From the NCBI GenBank assembly GCA_021464415.1, contig JAKCWG010000823.1:1-64000 (forward strand): 64,000 bases of DNA, in the 5' to 3' direction. Made by a program: the position numbers and the translations under genes. The DNA comes from Lonicera japonica (Eukaryota > Streptophyta > Magnoliopsida > Dipsacales > Caprifoliaceae). The number at the start of each line of letters is the position of its first letter. Positions within the stretch are counted from its first letter, which is position 1. A model generated the notes under the pieces. It made no database searches and was not told the DNA's origin. It worked only from the letters and a program-made list of their open reading frames with translations. Of the stretch, positions 12,841-24,517 are shown piece after piece.

Positions 12841-13689
12841 GGTAATAATAATTTTTAATTCATGACTTTGCAGTTTTATTGTATAAATTTTTGAATATGT
12901 AATTTTTTTAATGTATTTTTTAGATCGTTGCCCATACATTTTTTTCCAATCTTAATATTTTTATATTATTAATATTTTTTATATCACCGTACCGTTTGAT
13001 ATAATTTTTCAATAAAAGTGATTTATGATTTAAACTTTATTTACTAATATATATATATATATATATATATCTTTAGAACTTCAAGCACCGAAGTACAGTA
13101 AAGTGAAAAAAAAAAAGGCAAAAAAGGACAAACTTAACAGGCTGGAAGAATCAATCACTTAGACAAATGACAGACCCTACCGTGGGCGCTGGCAATTTAT
13201 TGAGGGCAATAAATATCTATACACCACATGTCTGGCCGGAGCTATAATTGTTTTTCTTTTTTTGAAAGAGGGCAAGTTTTATACTAAATTACTAATTAAA
13301 GTCACATTTTGCAAAATTAAAGAAACTAATTTTATGCTAATATTATTTTTGTTTAATATTAGCGGCATAATTAATACTACTAGTTAGCTTTTAAAAATTT
13401 AAGGGAGGCAAACTTACGGAATATAAATAATTTGCAATTTTCAAAAGTAATTTTAATAATAAAATAATAATTTAAATGGATGCCAAAACCATATGCGGCA
13501 TAATTCTAACGTTAGTTTTTAAGAAAATATATTACTTTTCTATACGAAATTACTAAGAATGATATTATATGTTTATAATTAAAATTTTGAAAATGTATTA
13601 TATTGTTGTATTAATAATTTTTCATTTTATTGACAATATGACAAGTAATTCTTTTTATAAAAGCAATGTTATTTTCACTCAAAATGTGT
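12841..13689. other. Intergenic DNA with an R1 fragment
   Basis: No gene is seen. A (TA)n run lies at about 13050-13071. An R1 copy occupies about 13215-13430 ('aagtcacattttgcaaaa', 'tttaagggaggcaaactta'). Confidence 0.5.
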
Positions 13690-14310
13690 CACAAATATCC
13701 TCTCTAAAATTTAATTAAAAATACGTTTTAACATCCCTTATTTATCACAAACACTCCTCTCTATTGTCTATTGAGCTTAGCAACACATTCTCCTCATTTG
13801 AAACGAGTTAATGTAAGTGCATTCACTTTTCATTAGATGAGTCTTATTTGAAAAAATATCTTAGCAATTCATTGTCTAATATTAGGCGAGTTTTTATCAA
13901 CAGACTCTCCTCATATAGGTCGAATGTATGTAATTATACTCATCTTTCATTAAACGAGTCTTAAAAATTATTAGTGCTAATAAATCTATCATAAAATAAT
14001 TTTTGTAATAAAATAAATATTTGTGATAAATATAATTGACATAAATAACATTACTCTAAAAAAATGACATAACATCAAAGTTAAAAGGAAAAAGAGAAGC
14101 TAACTCAAATTTTAAATAAAATGAATAGAATTTTAAAGATGGAAATGAGAGTAGTAAAATATCAATTACTCATTTGTTGCATTAGTGGTTTAGTTGCATT
14201 ATTGTCCTGACATTGTGCAGAAGGGCGACATAAAAGAGGCTCAATAAATGCCAACGCTAACGTTAGGGTCACTCTTTCATTTGTCTAGGTGTAAATTAAG
14301 TTTGTTCGGC
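13690..14310. repeat. R3 duplicated segment, copy 1
   Basis: This segment is paired with 18190-18760. Shared phrases include 'gttaatgtaagtgcattcac', 'catttgttgcat', 'cattgtgcagaagggcgaca' and 'aagaggctcaataaatgc'. It is non-coding. The pair lies at matching ends of two long R1-containing blocks, so it is part of a tandem segmental duplication. Confidence 0.6.
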
Positions 14311-14339
14311 GGTCGAAGTTCTTAAGACAACTTGACATA

Positions 14340-15540
14340 AAGTAAGTGTATGTTAATATTATGAATTTATACATCTTTTAATTATGAAATATTTGTTTTT
14401 CCCATTAAAAATAATTTTAAAATATTAAAAAAAAATTTATATAAAAACTAATATTATTGTTTGTTAATAAAAAATAATAATTTTACGATTTAATATGATA
14501 CTCAAAAGAGAAATGAAGAAGGGATTAATAATGTACCCCGCGTGAAATTGACATAAAGTTGAAATAAACATGAAGGACCCGCATCATTAATCATCAAGAC
14601 AGTAATGCAAAATAATTAAAATCGAACGCACCAGGGAAGCACCTTCCTCCTAACCACTGAGCTACGGAAGGGCAATTGACATTTTACCTGTTTAAAGTTT
14701 CATAACTTTCTCATTTCGGTCTTTAAAATTAGATTTGTCTCTTTTTACTATTTAAAATTTAAGTTGCATCTTACTTTCTTTTTAACTTAAACATCTTTTC
14801 AAACGAAAAATCAATTATTTGAACTTAATATCCATAGGTCACATGCAGGGACATAGCAATAAAGATGAAAATTTATTACTTATATTTTTTTTTACTCATT
14901 ACTAGTGGGACGATTAATACTAGTAGTTAGCTTTTAAGAATTTAGGGAAGGCAAACTTCACTAGTTTGCATATATTTGTAACTTTTAAAAGTAATTAGCA
15001 ATTTTTGAAAATTTAGTGGAGTATCAAATTTAATACTAAATTACAAAATTTTCTGCATAATTAACGAAGAAAATTTTGTGCTAATATCATTTTATTTCAA
15101 TATTAAGGGGGCGATTAATACAAATAGTTACGTTTTAAAAATTTAAGGGACGCGAAGTCAACTAATATGCATATATTTGTAATTTTTAGAAGTAACTTTA
15201 ATTGGTAAAATAGTATTTTTAAAAATAAAATAAAAACAATTGTTTCCTTATTATTTTATTTTGCACACAATATCAGGTTTGATTTCTCATTGTGTCAAGA
15301 TTTTTGGGACCAATACAATTTCTTGTTGTCGATAAACGCCAAATTAATTGGATGGGCTCAAGTATCCACAAATACTCAAAAAAAGAAGGAAAAAAAAGTA
15401 AATAAATAAATAAAATTAACAAGTGATATGCGTTCAAATGTACGTACAGTCACCTTGACCATATATTGAGCTACTTTGATGTCACACTTTCACACATTGT
15501 TAGGACAATAATGCATCTAAATAAAGTAGAACGTACCAAG
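14340..15540. repeat. R1-Y repeat block, copy 3
   Basis: This corresponds closely to 2996-4130 ('gtgtatgttaatattatg', 'gaaggacccgcatcattaat', 'cctaaccactgagctacgg', 'cactagtttgcatatatttg'). The minus strand at about 14621-14664 reads 'TAGCTCAGTGGTTAGGAGG' and then 'GTGCGTTCGAT', which resembles the A and B boxes of a tRNA-derived promoter. The same stretch occurs at about 3280-3335 and 16672-16730. It may be a SINE-like head. Confidence 0.55.
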
Positions 15541-18175
15541 TAATCAACTTCATGCGACAAATGGGTAATCCACAATTTATCCACATAAACTTTGCTTTTA
15601 TTATCATTTTGGTCTTTTAAAAATTTCATTTATTTAATTTTAGTATTCAAAATTTGAGTTGCTTATTTTTTTATTTTTAATTGAGATGTCATGTTATCTT
15701 TTAAAACAAAAAATATATTTTTGTAATAAATATCCATGTTCCACGTGTAGGGGCGGAGCTATACATAAGTTTAATACTGAATTACAAAAGTCACTTTTTC
15801 CAAAATTAAAGAAACTAATTTTGTGCTAATATTGTTTTTGTTCAATATTAGGAACACGATTAATACTAGTATTTAGCTTTTAAAAATTTAAGGGAGGCGA
15901 ACTTAACTAAATTCCATTTAAATTTTTGAATATAATAGTGAATGATTTGGGATGGTAAAAATAATATTCTTACCTGTTTTATTTATCGAATATTTATACT
16001 AGGTGTATTAATAAATTTTAAATCTTGGAAATGTCCAAACTATATACATATATATTGATACATCCAGTTTGATTATTCAATAAATAAAGACAATGAATAT
16101 AGTATTAGTATATATATGATATAATACGTAGTGTCCATTCATTGGGAGCTTGAGAGTAGAATAATGTTCGATCAAAAGGTTCCTGTCACAATCATCTTTG
16201 AATTTTGTTGTGGCTCGAATAGAATATAATATACTGGTGTTCATTCATTGGTGCTTTAGATTGCTATATGATAAGCTTTACTTGGTGCATTTTATTTTGA
16301 ACATCAAAACCGCAGAGGCAGCCAAACAAAACACTACAAAAACTTTGAAAGCCATGCTGAGCCATAGAATTTTCAGGCTTCTAGTTTCCTTGTGTTGTGT
16401 TTTTAAGCAAGTGTATGTTAATATTATGAATTTATACATCTTTTAATTATTAAATATTTTTTTTGCCATTAAAAATAATTTTAAAAAAAATATATTTTTT
16501 TATAAAACACTAATATCACTATTTGTTAATAATTTTTTTTTATGACTTAATATGATATTCGAAAGAGAAATGAAAACGGGCCTAATAATGCACCCCACGT
16601 GAAATTAACATAAAGTTGAAACGGACATCAAGGACCCGTGTCATTAATCATCAAGGCAATAATGCATCTAAATAATTAAAGTTGAATGCCCCAATGAAGC
16701 ACCTTCGTCCTAACCACTGTGCTACAGATGGGCAATTGACATTTTACCTGTTTAAAGTTTCCTAGCTTTCTCAATTTCGTCTTTAAAATTAGATCATCTC
16801 ATTTTAATTTTTAAAATTTAAGGGGGGTGTATTGGATTTAGAATCTATAGGATTTTAATGGAGTCTTTTAAAATCTTGATGTATTCAATTGATATTTTAA
16901 AAAGTCTTTTAAAATCTTGATGTATTCAATTAAGATTTTAAAAAATCCATCTAAATCTTATGGTATTCAAAAGTCTAATAACTTAGTAGGATTTTAATTA
17001 GTGGTAGATTTTAGTGGATTGTAAATCCTTTTTTATACATAAAAATCTATCTTGAAATCTTCTCACTTACCCAGAGATTTCAGATGGATTTCTAATTCTT
17101 TTAAGAACTTTACTCAACATTCTCCCCCTCCCCCTCCCCCTCGCCCCCCTTCCCCCCCTCCCCCTCTCTCTCTCTCAAAATTCAAATTTCTTATTATGTG
17201 ATGAACGCATTATAATTTTCTCTTCGTCCCTATAAAGTATTTATTCTCTCTTTTACTAATGTAGTTATCACGCATTAACATAATTTCAAATGGTTAGACT
17301 GCTAATTATCGTTCAAATTTTTAAAAACAATTCATATCAATTTCATTAAAAAATACTAGTGCGTGAGAAGTCTAATTTTGTGGGTGCAGTATGAATTTTT
17401 ATAATGTATTTCGTTAATTGTCTTTACATTTTTGATAATGTTACTTTAAACTAATAATTAATTTATTTTATTGTTTGTCTTTTGTCTTTTGATTTTTGAT
17501 TTTTTTTTGATGAACTTATTAAAATTTGCATAAATCCATGGACTTATTAAAATCTGCAAAAATCCATGGACTTATTAAAATATGCAGAAATCCAAAAGAA
17601 TCCATACATTAAAATCTGTCAGATTCTGTATGGATTTAAAACAATCCATAGACTTAACAGAATCCACGAATTTTAAAAAGTCAGTTAGAATCTTTTAAAA
17701 TCTGAATTGAATACACCCCCTAAGTTGCATCTTACTTTCTTTTTAACTTAAACGTCCTGTCACTTTTTCAAACGAAAAATCCATTACTTGAACTAAATAT
17801 CCATAGGTCACATGCAGGGACAGAGCAATAAAGAAAAAAAAAATATTACTAATATTATTTTTACTCAATATTAGAGGGATGATTAATCCTCGTAGTTAGC
17901 TTTTAAAAATTTAAGGAAGATAAACTTAACTAGTTTGCATATATTTTTAATTTTTAAAAGTAATATATTAACAGTTTTTGAAAATTTCATGGAGTATCAA
18001 GTTTAATACTAAATTACTGCACTTTCTGCAAAATTAACAAAGAAAGTTTAGTACTAAAATCATTTTATTTCAATATTAAGGGGGCAATTAATACTAGTAG
18101 TTAGCTTTTAAAAATTTAATGGAGGCAAAGTTAACTAATATGCATATATTTGTAATTTTTAGAAGTAACTTTAAT
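15540..18175. repeat. R1/R1-Y repeat block, copy 4, interrupted by a Tourist element
   Basis: The order of sequence is the same as in 2085-3900 once the 899-bp element at 16822-17720 and one TAA are removed. Shared landmarks are 'ccacgtgtaggggcggagct', 'gctttacttggtgcatttta', 'cctaaccactgtgctacag' and 'gggggcaattaatactagta'. It is non-coding. Confidence 0.65.
16822..17720. mobile_element. Tourist-like (PIF/Harbinger-type) non-autonomous element
   Basis: The left end is GGGGGGTGTATTGGATTTAG. The right end reads, in reverse complement, GGGGGTGTATTCAATTCAG. It is flanked by TAA on both sides (16819-16821 and 17721-17723), the 3-bp duplication of PIF/Harbinger elements. Related R1 copies at about 3410-3435 and 14750-14772 show the empty site with a single TAA. 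The interior has paired 'ttttaaaatcttgatgtatt' phrases and a CCCCCT/CT-rich tract at about 17121-17177. No transposase frame is seen. Confidence 0.82.
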
Positions 18176-18189
18176 TGATAAAATAGCAT

Positions 18190-18760
18190 CCTTTATTTAT
18201 CACAAACACTTCCTAATTCTATTGTATGATGTTAGGCGAAAAATTAGTAACACATTCTCCCCATTAGAGACGAGTTAATGTAAGTGCATTCACTTTTCAT
18301 TAGACGAGTCTTATTTGAAAAAACATTTTAGCATTTCATTGTCTGATATTAAGTGAATTTTTATCAACAAACTCTCCTCATGTAGGTCGAGTGTATATAA
18401 CTACACTCATCTTTCATTAGACGAATCTTAAAAATTATTAATACTAATAAATTATCATAAAATAATTTTAATAATAAAATAAATATTTATGATAAATATA
18501 AATAACGTAAATAACATTACTTTTAAAAAAATGACATAACATCGAAGTTAAAAGGAAAAAGAGGTGCAACTCAAATTTTAAATAAAATGAATAGAATTTT
18601 AAAGATGGAAATGGGAGTAGTAAAATATCAATTACTCATTTGTTGCATAGTGGTTTAGTTGCATTATTGTCCGGACATTGTGCAGAAGGGTGACATAAAA
18701 GAGGCTCAATAAATGCTAACGCCAGAGTCACTCATTCATTCGTCTAGGTGTAAAGTTTTT
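18190..18760. repeat. R3 duplicated segment, copy 2
   Basis: This matches 13690-14310 over most of its length, including 'gagttaatgtaagtgcattc' and 'cattgtgcagaagggtgaca'. No gene is supported. The 84-codon open frame here reads into AT-rich non-coding sequence and has no conserved counterpart in the other copy. Confidence 0.6.
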
Positions 18761-19029
18761 TCGGTGGCAGAGTTCTTAGGAAAAAAATTATTATTTTATT
18801 ATCTAAAATTTAAAACGCATATTACTTTTATTGAAAAAATAGGTAGCCATTATATTAAAAGGCATGATGACATAAAAAATATTAGTGATATAAAAATATT
18901 AAAATTGGGAAAAAAATATGTGTTTGAATTTCAACTCAAAATATATATCAAAAAACTACAAATTTAAAAATCATACAACATAATATCAAAGTCACAAATT
19001 AAAAATTGTTATTCTCGGAGTGGAAATAA

Positions 19030-19395
19030 ACCGTATTTTATTAAATCTACATAAATGATCTATCATAAATATAGATTGTTTGGTAAATTCAGATTTGAGT
19101 TACTTAATGAATGTCTGATTAAACTCGACTGAGGTGGATTTTACAATTAAACCCAACTCGTCTTGCTGTCTCATTGGTTAGGCTTTTGTGTATTTTATTA
19201 ATAAATGAGTTGTAAATATGTAATTTGTTAAAATTATTATAAAACATTGTCAATTAAATATTTATTTATAATAATATGTTAAAAGAACATGTACTTCAAA
19301 TTTAATTTTGCACGATTTCATAAAAAGTTACAATTTAAAAATAAACTGCGAAATTAACTTTACATTCTTTTTAAAATTTGGTCAAATATAAATTT
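19030..19395. repeat. Inverted MITE remnant and R2 copy upstream of the CNL gene
   Basis: Positions 19030-19190 are related, in reverse, to the MITE at 12651-12840 ('ttttacaattaaacccaact'). Positions 19195-19395 match the R2 repeat at 24890-25085 in the same orientation, so R2 copies flank the resistance gene on both sides. The remaining 19396-19669 is AT-rich and presumably holds the CNL promoter and 5' UTR; no decisive motif is seen. Confidence 0.45.
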
Positions 19396-19669
19396 TTAAT
19401 TTACCAAAATATTATTTTCTAATTATTTTATAATTTTTTTTCAAATAAACCACAATTTTCAATATCGGAACAAAAAGAAGTACACGTTAAATACGCGAAA
19501 ACTTTCAGCACGACAGCAAGGAAATAAGGTAAAAGTGAATAAATGAAAAGGAGAAGGATGTCAATTCTCAAGTAAAGAAACAAATGATATAGATAGAGCT
19601 CCTCATCCTCATATATTGCATCAAATCAAATATAATTGAGAGTTCATAATTTCAATTCCACAAAGAAAA

Positions 19670-22600
19670 ATGGCCGAACAGGTTGTTACGTCCGTTTTTA
19701 GAAAAGTTGGAGAGCTGCTGACTAATGAAGTAAGATTCATGTTCGGAGTGCGCGACCGAATTCAAGAACTTCAAACAGAACTCGGGCTGATGCGTTGCTT
19801 CCTAAAAGATGCGGATGGACGACAAGAGGAGAGCGAGACTCTCCAATACTTGGTGATAGAGATAAGGAAAGTCGCTTACGATGCTGAGGACGTGCTTGAA
19901 ATTTTCGACTTCAGAGTCTCATCCAGGAGGAGGAGAAGAGGTATAATAAACGTCCTCGTGAGATTTGCTTGCATCTTCAACGAGTGGATTGCCATGTACA
20001 CGGTTGGCTCAAAGATAGACAGAATCAAAACCAAAATCAGCAATCTCACTGCAAGCTTGCAAAGGTATGGCATAAGAGCAGTAAGGGAAGGAGGAGAAGG
20101 TCCGAGCTCTAGTCACGAAACACTAAATCAGGTAAGGAAGTCTTATTCCCATTTTATCGAAGAGGATTTTGTGGGATTTGATGAAGACATCAAGACATTG
20201 GTTAGGGAATTGGTCAATCAATACACAGATCGTCGAGTTGTTTCCATTTTTGGCATGGGTGGTTTGGGAAAGACCACTCTTGCTACGAAAGTTTATCATC
20301 ACCATGACGTTAGACGCCATTTTGAGAGTTTCGCTTGGGTTTTTATCTCCCAGAAGTTGGAAAAGATGGATGTTTTAAAAAAACTTCTAGAAAAACTTAG
20401 CCCATTACCGAAGTTAGAGATCAAAGAAATGATAGAAGACGACTTAGTAAAGGAACTTTGTCAGATCCAACAGCAGAAAAAATGTTTGGTGGTTCTTGAT
20501 GACATTTGGGACAATGATGTTTGGGACGCCTTACGTCAAGCCTTTCCATGTGGATACACTGGTAGCAGAATATTGATCACCACGCGTATGAAGGCTGTGG
20601 CTTACCACATTGATCCAAATGCTTTTTTGCATCAACTGGGGTTCCTAAACAACGAAGAGAGTTGGCGGTTGCTATTGAAGAAAGCATTCCGAGGAAGAAG
20701 AGGTACAGGTAAGTTCATAACCCAATGTTTCTAAAAGGCAATATGCGAACCTAAGGTAGTCATTGAGCATTTGAGCGTCTAAGCACTAGGCACTCATTGC
20801 TTTGAAATATATATACGGAATACTAGTTTAATGTAATATGAGATGAAACATAGTCATTAGGTTCAATTCACTAAAAAAACAAGATTGGAGCAAAGGTTCC
20901 CATTCATTTGAAACTATCAATATTTCAAGCAACAATAAAAAAGCCTGTGAAAAAAATAAGAAAGAAAGAAAGACGCTACAATAGAAAGAAAAATGGAAGA
21001 AAATTCAAGATAAGGTTGAGCAAATAATGTTTATTCCCTTCCGTTCTCTTAAATCACAATGGTTTTTTTCTTTTTTAACAAACATAAAAAATGGCCGCCC
21101 TTAAAATATAGAGAGAAAAAAAAAGGAAAAAGAAAAGAAACTCGTTTATCTACGTAGCCCGCCTAACACGATTAAGCGGCCACCTCAATCCGCCTAATTC
21201 ATCAAGAGATTAACCAATTGCATAAGCACAGTCTAGAGCCTCAGTGCCGCTTGGGCACCACCTTTTGTAACACTTATATAATCCTGTTAAAATATTAGTT
21301 TAAGGTAGTTTTTGTCTATACCTTCTAATGCTCAATGGAAGTCTATTCAATATTAAATGGTATATCTGTTATTTTTTTCTCACCTCTTAATGCTTAATTG
21401 AATTAAAATTTAACATTCAACATTAAAAAGTAAGCTATGTACGTGTTGAATGCTTAATTTTTATGTTAATTATTATGGTTCCCAATGTTGCCCTTGTTCT
21501 TTCTATTCTCTAATTATTGATGTATACCGTAGTGATAAGGTTTAAATTGTAAAATGTGATCTATCCAACCTTCAGACCCAAATAAAATCAGGGGCGAAGC
21601 TGTGTGGGGGTAGGTGCCTCTCCTTGGTCTGGGGCAATTTTTTAAAAAATAAAAATTTGGGGACATATGTGATAAAAATAAACAAAAACTTAAGGAATAA
21701 TTTGTAAATAGCAAACCTAATTAATCACATAGCTGCCGTCTGCCACACATTTCTTTTCTTTCTTCTTGCTTCACCATTAATTTCACCATTTCTTTACTCA
21801 CCTCTCTAACCTCTCTTTATCTACTCCATTTTACCATTTCTTCACCACCACGCCACCACAGGTCCACAGCCCATATACCCACCACCACTTCTCCATTTCA
21901 TAGGTATATTTTTCAGATCTAATTTTTAAAATTAGGGATTATTTTATTTCTTAAATACTTGCATAATATTAGTTGTATTTTTTTATTATTTGCATAATAC
22001 TAAGTGTATATCTTGAACTATTTATTAATTATTGAATATTTAGTGATTTAGTTTTGAATTTCTAATTGTTGAATATTATATTAGTTATATTATTGATTAA
22101 TTGCATAATAATAGTTGTGTTTCTTTATTAATTACATAATGTTTAGCGTATTTATTGAACTATTTATTAATTATTGAATATTTACTGATTTAGTTTTGAA
22201 TTTCTAATTTTTGAATATTATGTTGGTTATATTATTGATTAATTGCATAATAATAGTTGTGTTTCTTTATTAATTACATAATATAAAGTGTACTTATTGA
22301 ACTATTTATTAATTATTGAATATTTTTTTTGATTTAGGTCTAAATTCCTAATTATTGAATATTAGATATATACTTATAATCATTGAATACTTAATAGTTT
22401 TTCAATAACATTGATAAGGAGGAAATATTGCAATGCTTTCAAAATATTAAAAGCCGTAGAATATTATTGTAATTTATCATAATTATTCGTATTTGTTATT
22501 TCAGTTGTATGAACTATTATTATTAATACTATTGTGTTAGTGTTCAAATTTTATGGCTTTAAATATGATTTAGTATGTTTTGATCGATTTTCGACCAAAT

Positions 22601-24517
22601 TTTGTCCCCCCATTAGTCTAATTCCTGACTTCGCCACTGAATAAAATCAAATATATTTCTTCTATCAAAGTTCTATTCAGTATTAAGAATGCAGAGTTAT
22701 TCAGTTTTCAACATCCAGAGGTTAAAAAAAAACATTCCCTAAAACATTTTTTGTGAATAATTGGTTACAATCACCTCGTAATCTCATTAGCTTCCTAACA
22801 AACAAAAAATGTGCATCAATTTTATTCTTAAATTGCCATTCATTCTTGTTATCCAGAGCGTAGTGTTGAAACTCAGATAGAGAAGAAAGGGAGGGAAATG
22901 CTACGACCATGCGGGGGTGTGCCACTTGCTATTGTTGTGCTCGGGGGACTATTGGCCAATAGACATACCTTATATGAGTGGAAGAGGGTGCATTATAGTC
23001 TTAATCAGTATTTGATGGGGGAAGGCATTGATAAACCAGACCAAAGAGTTCAACAAGTGCTTGCTTTAAGTTACAAGGACTTGCCATATCAATTAAAGTC
23101 TTGCTTTCTTTATATGGGGAATTTCCAAGAAGATTGTAGTATGAGCATTGAAAAACTATGTCTTTTATGGATTGCTGAAGGAATGGTAGATCCTAAAGAG
23201 AAAGTGGAAGGAGAAACAATGATGGATGTAGCAGAACGCTATTTGGGTGAACTAGCACAAAGGAGCATGGTCCAAGTTAAATCATCAATTGTCATATCGG
23301 GGTTTAGAAAGGTAGAAGAGAAAACTACTTGTCGTCTTCATGACCTCATGCGAGAACTATGCCTCTCAAAGAGAATGGGGGAAGATTCTCAATCATACGA
23401 AAATGTACATGATTCATCTTCTTCATCTACGGGTATCACTAAAACACGTAAACTTGCAATTTATTTCGGTTTGCGAATAGATTTCCCAAATCTCAAGGAA
23501 TTCAAATTACTTAGAGTTTTAGATTTTGAGGGGTATAGGTTTAATGAAAAGAGGCTTCCAGAGGGAATCGGGAAACTAATCCACTTGAAGTACTTGAGTT
23601 TTAGAGACTGCTGGTATTGGGAGTTGCCATCATCAATAGGCAACTTGCAATTCTTGCAAATCCTTGATATACGTGGTAGACGTATTATTATACCGAATGT
23701 ATTATGGAAGTTGGAAAGCCTAAGACATCTATATCTTCCATATCTTCCTCATACTATTCGCAAAAATGAAAAATTAACATTGGATGGCCTGAGCCGTCTA
23801 GAGATATTGGAGAATTTTGATACAAGTGTGTGTGTCCCGAAAGATCTCTTTACATTGCCCGATTTGCGAAATTTGAAAGCAAAAGTTAAGGTGAGGTGTA
23901 TGAAGGACATGGAAACAATCATCAACTATCTAAATGGTACTTCACACCACTTACGACGTACATACCTTGATATTATACTTAGTTCTCAAGAAGAAGAGCC
24001 GTTTCTTGTCTCAAGAAAAGTGTTTGCGATCCATAGTCTTGAGAGACTGTTGCTAAATGGGAAAATAGGTAACTTACCAGAATATCATCACGACCATTTC
24101 TCTGTGAGCCTTACCAGAATATATTTAGTGAACACTGGACTTACGGAAGACCCAATGACAACACTAGAGAAGCTCCCAAACTTGAAATCTCTTAAATTAG
24201 GGCATGAATCGTATGTTGGAAATGAAATGGTTTGTTCTGCTGGGGGTTTCCCTCAACTTAGAAACCTAATTTTTTGGTCGTTGACTAAATTAGAGAATTG
24301 GCGAGTGGATGAAGGAGCTTTACCTGTTCTTTCTTCTTTAATTCTTCATTACTGCAAGGAAATGAAGAGACTTTCTGAAGGACTGAAATTTCTCACTAAC
24401 CTCCAAAATTTGTATATTAGTGATATGCTCAAGGCATTCAGAGATAAGGTTGAAGGAGAAGACTCTAACATAATCCGACACGTGCCTTCTGTCAAATTCG
24501 GTTTCGAGCATCCTTGA
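19670..24517 (+). CDS. CC-NBS-LRR (CNL) disease-resistance protein, RPP13-like, two exons
   Basis: The exons are 19670-20708 and 22857-24517, joined by a GT-AG phase-1 intron, giving 899 codons and a TGA stop. The start fits the context AAAAATGGC. The N-terminus is an Rx-type coiled coil (residues 1 to about 120) with an EDVID-like motif (YDAEDVLEIF, about 70-79). NB-ARC motifs follow: P-loop GMGGLGKTT (about 195), kinase-2 LVVLDDIWD (about 273), RNBS-B GSRILITTR (about 298), GLPL as CGGVPLA (about 365), RNBS-D CFLYMG (about 429) and an MHD-position LHD (about 507). Degenerate leucine-rich repeats fill residues 530 to about 890. Proteins of this family are intracellular receptors that bind ADP/ATP and trigger effector-induced immunity. 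The length is usual. The intron splits NB-ARC before GLPL and holds a hAT-like element. The joined frame was deduced by eye; function and expression are not proven. Confidence 0.9.
20709..22856 (+). other. Intron of the CNL gene (2148 bp)
   Basis: The donor is ACAG|GTAAGT and the acceptor is TTGTTATCCAG|AG. The size is swollen by the hAT-like insertion at 21589-22639. The rest is AT-rich with an A-rich stretch at about 20925-21130. No gene lies inside it. Confidence 0.8.
21589..22639. mobile_element. Non-autonomous hAT-like element in the CNL intron
   Basis: The ends are CAGGGGCGAAGC (left) and CTTCGCCACTG (right), which form short terminal inverted repeats. The 8-bp direct repeat AATAAAAT flanks the element at 21581-21588 and 22640-22647, as expected for hAT transposition. 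The interior is AT-rich and contains three diverged direct repeats around 'gaactatttattaattattg' (about 22015, 22157 and 22299). There is no transposase frame. A similar right end occurs at about 6642-6654. Confidence 0.75.

Noticed and set aside
14621..14664. A true tRNA gene on the minus strand
   Set aside because: An A-box-like and a partial B-box-like stretch are present, but no cloverleaf with acceptor and anticodon stems can be drawn. At most a tRNA-derived SINE head.
18713..18967. 84-codon plus-strand frame
   Set aside because: AT-rich, lysine/isoleucine-heavy, starts in the R3 repeat and has no conserved equivalent in the other R3 copy.
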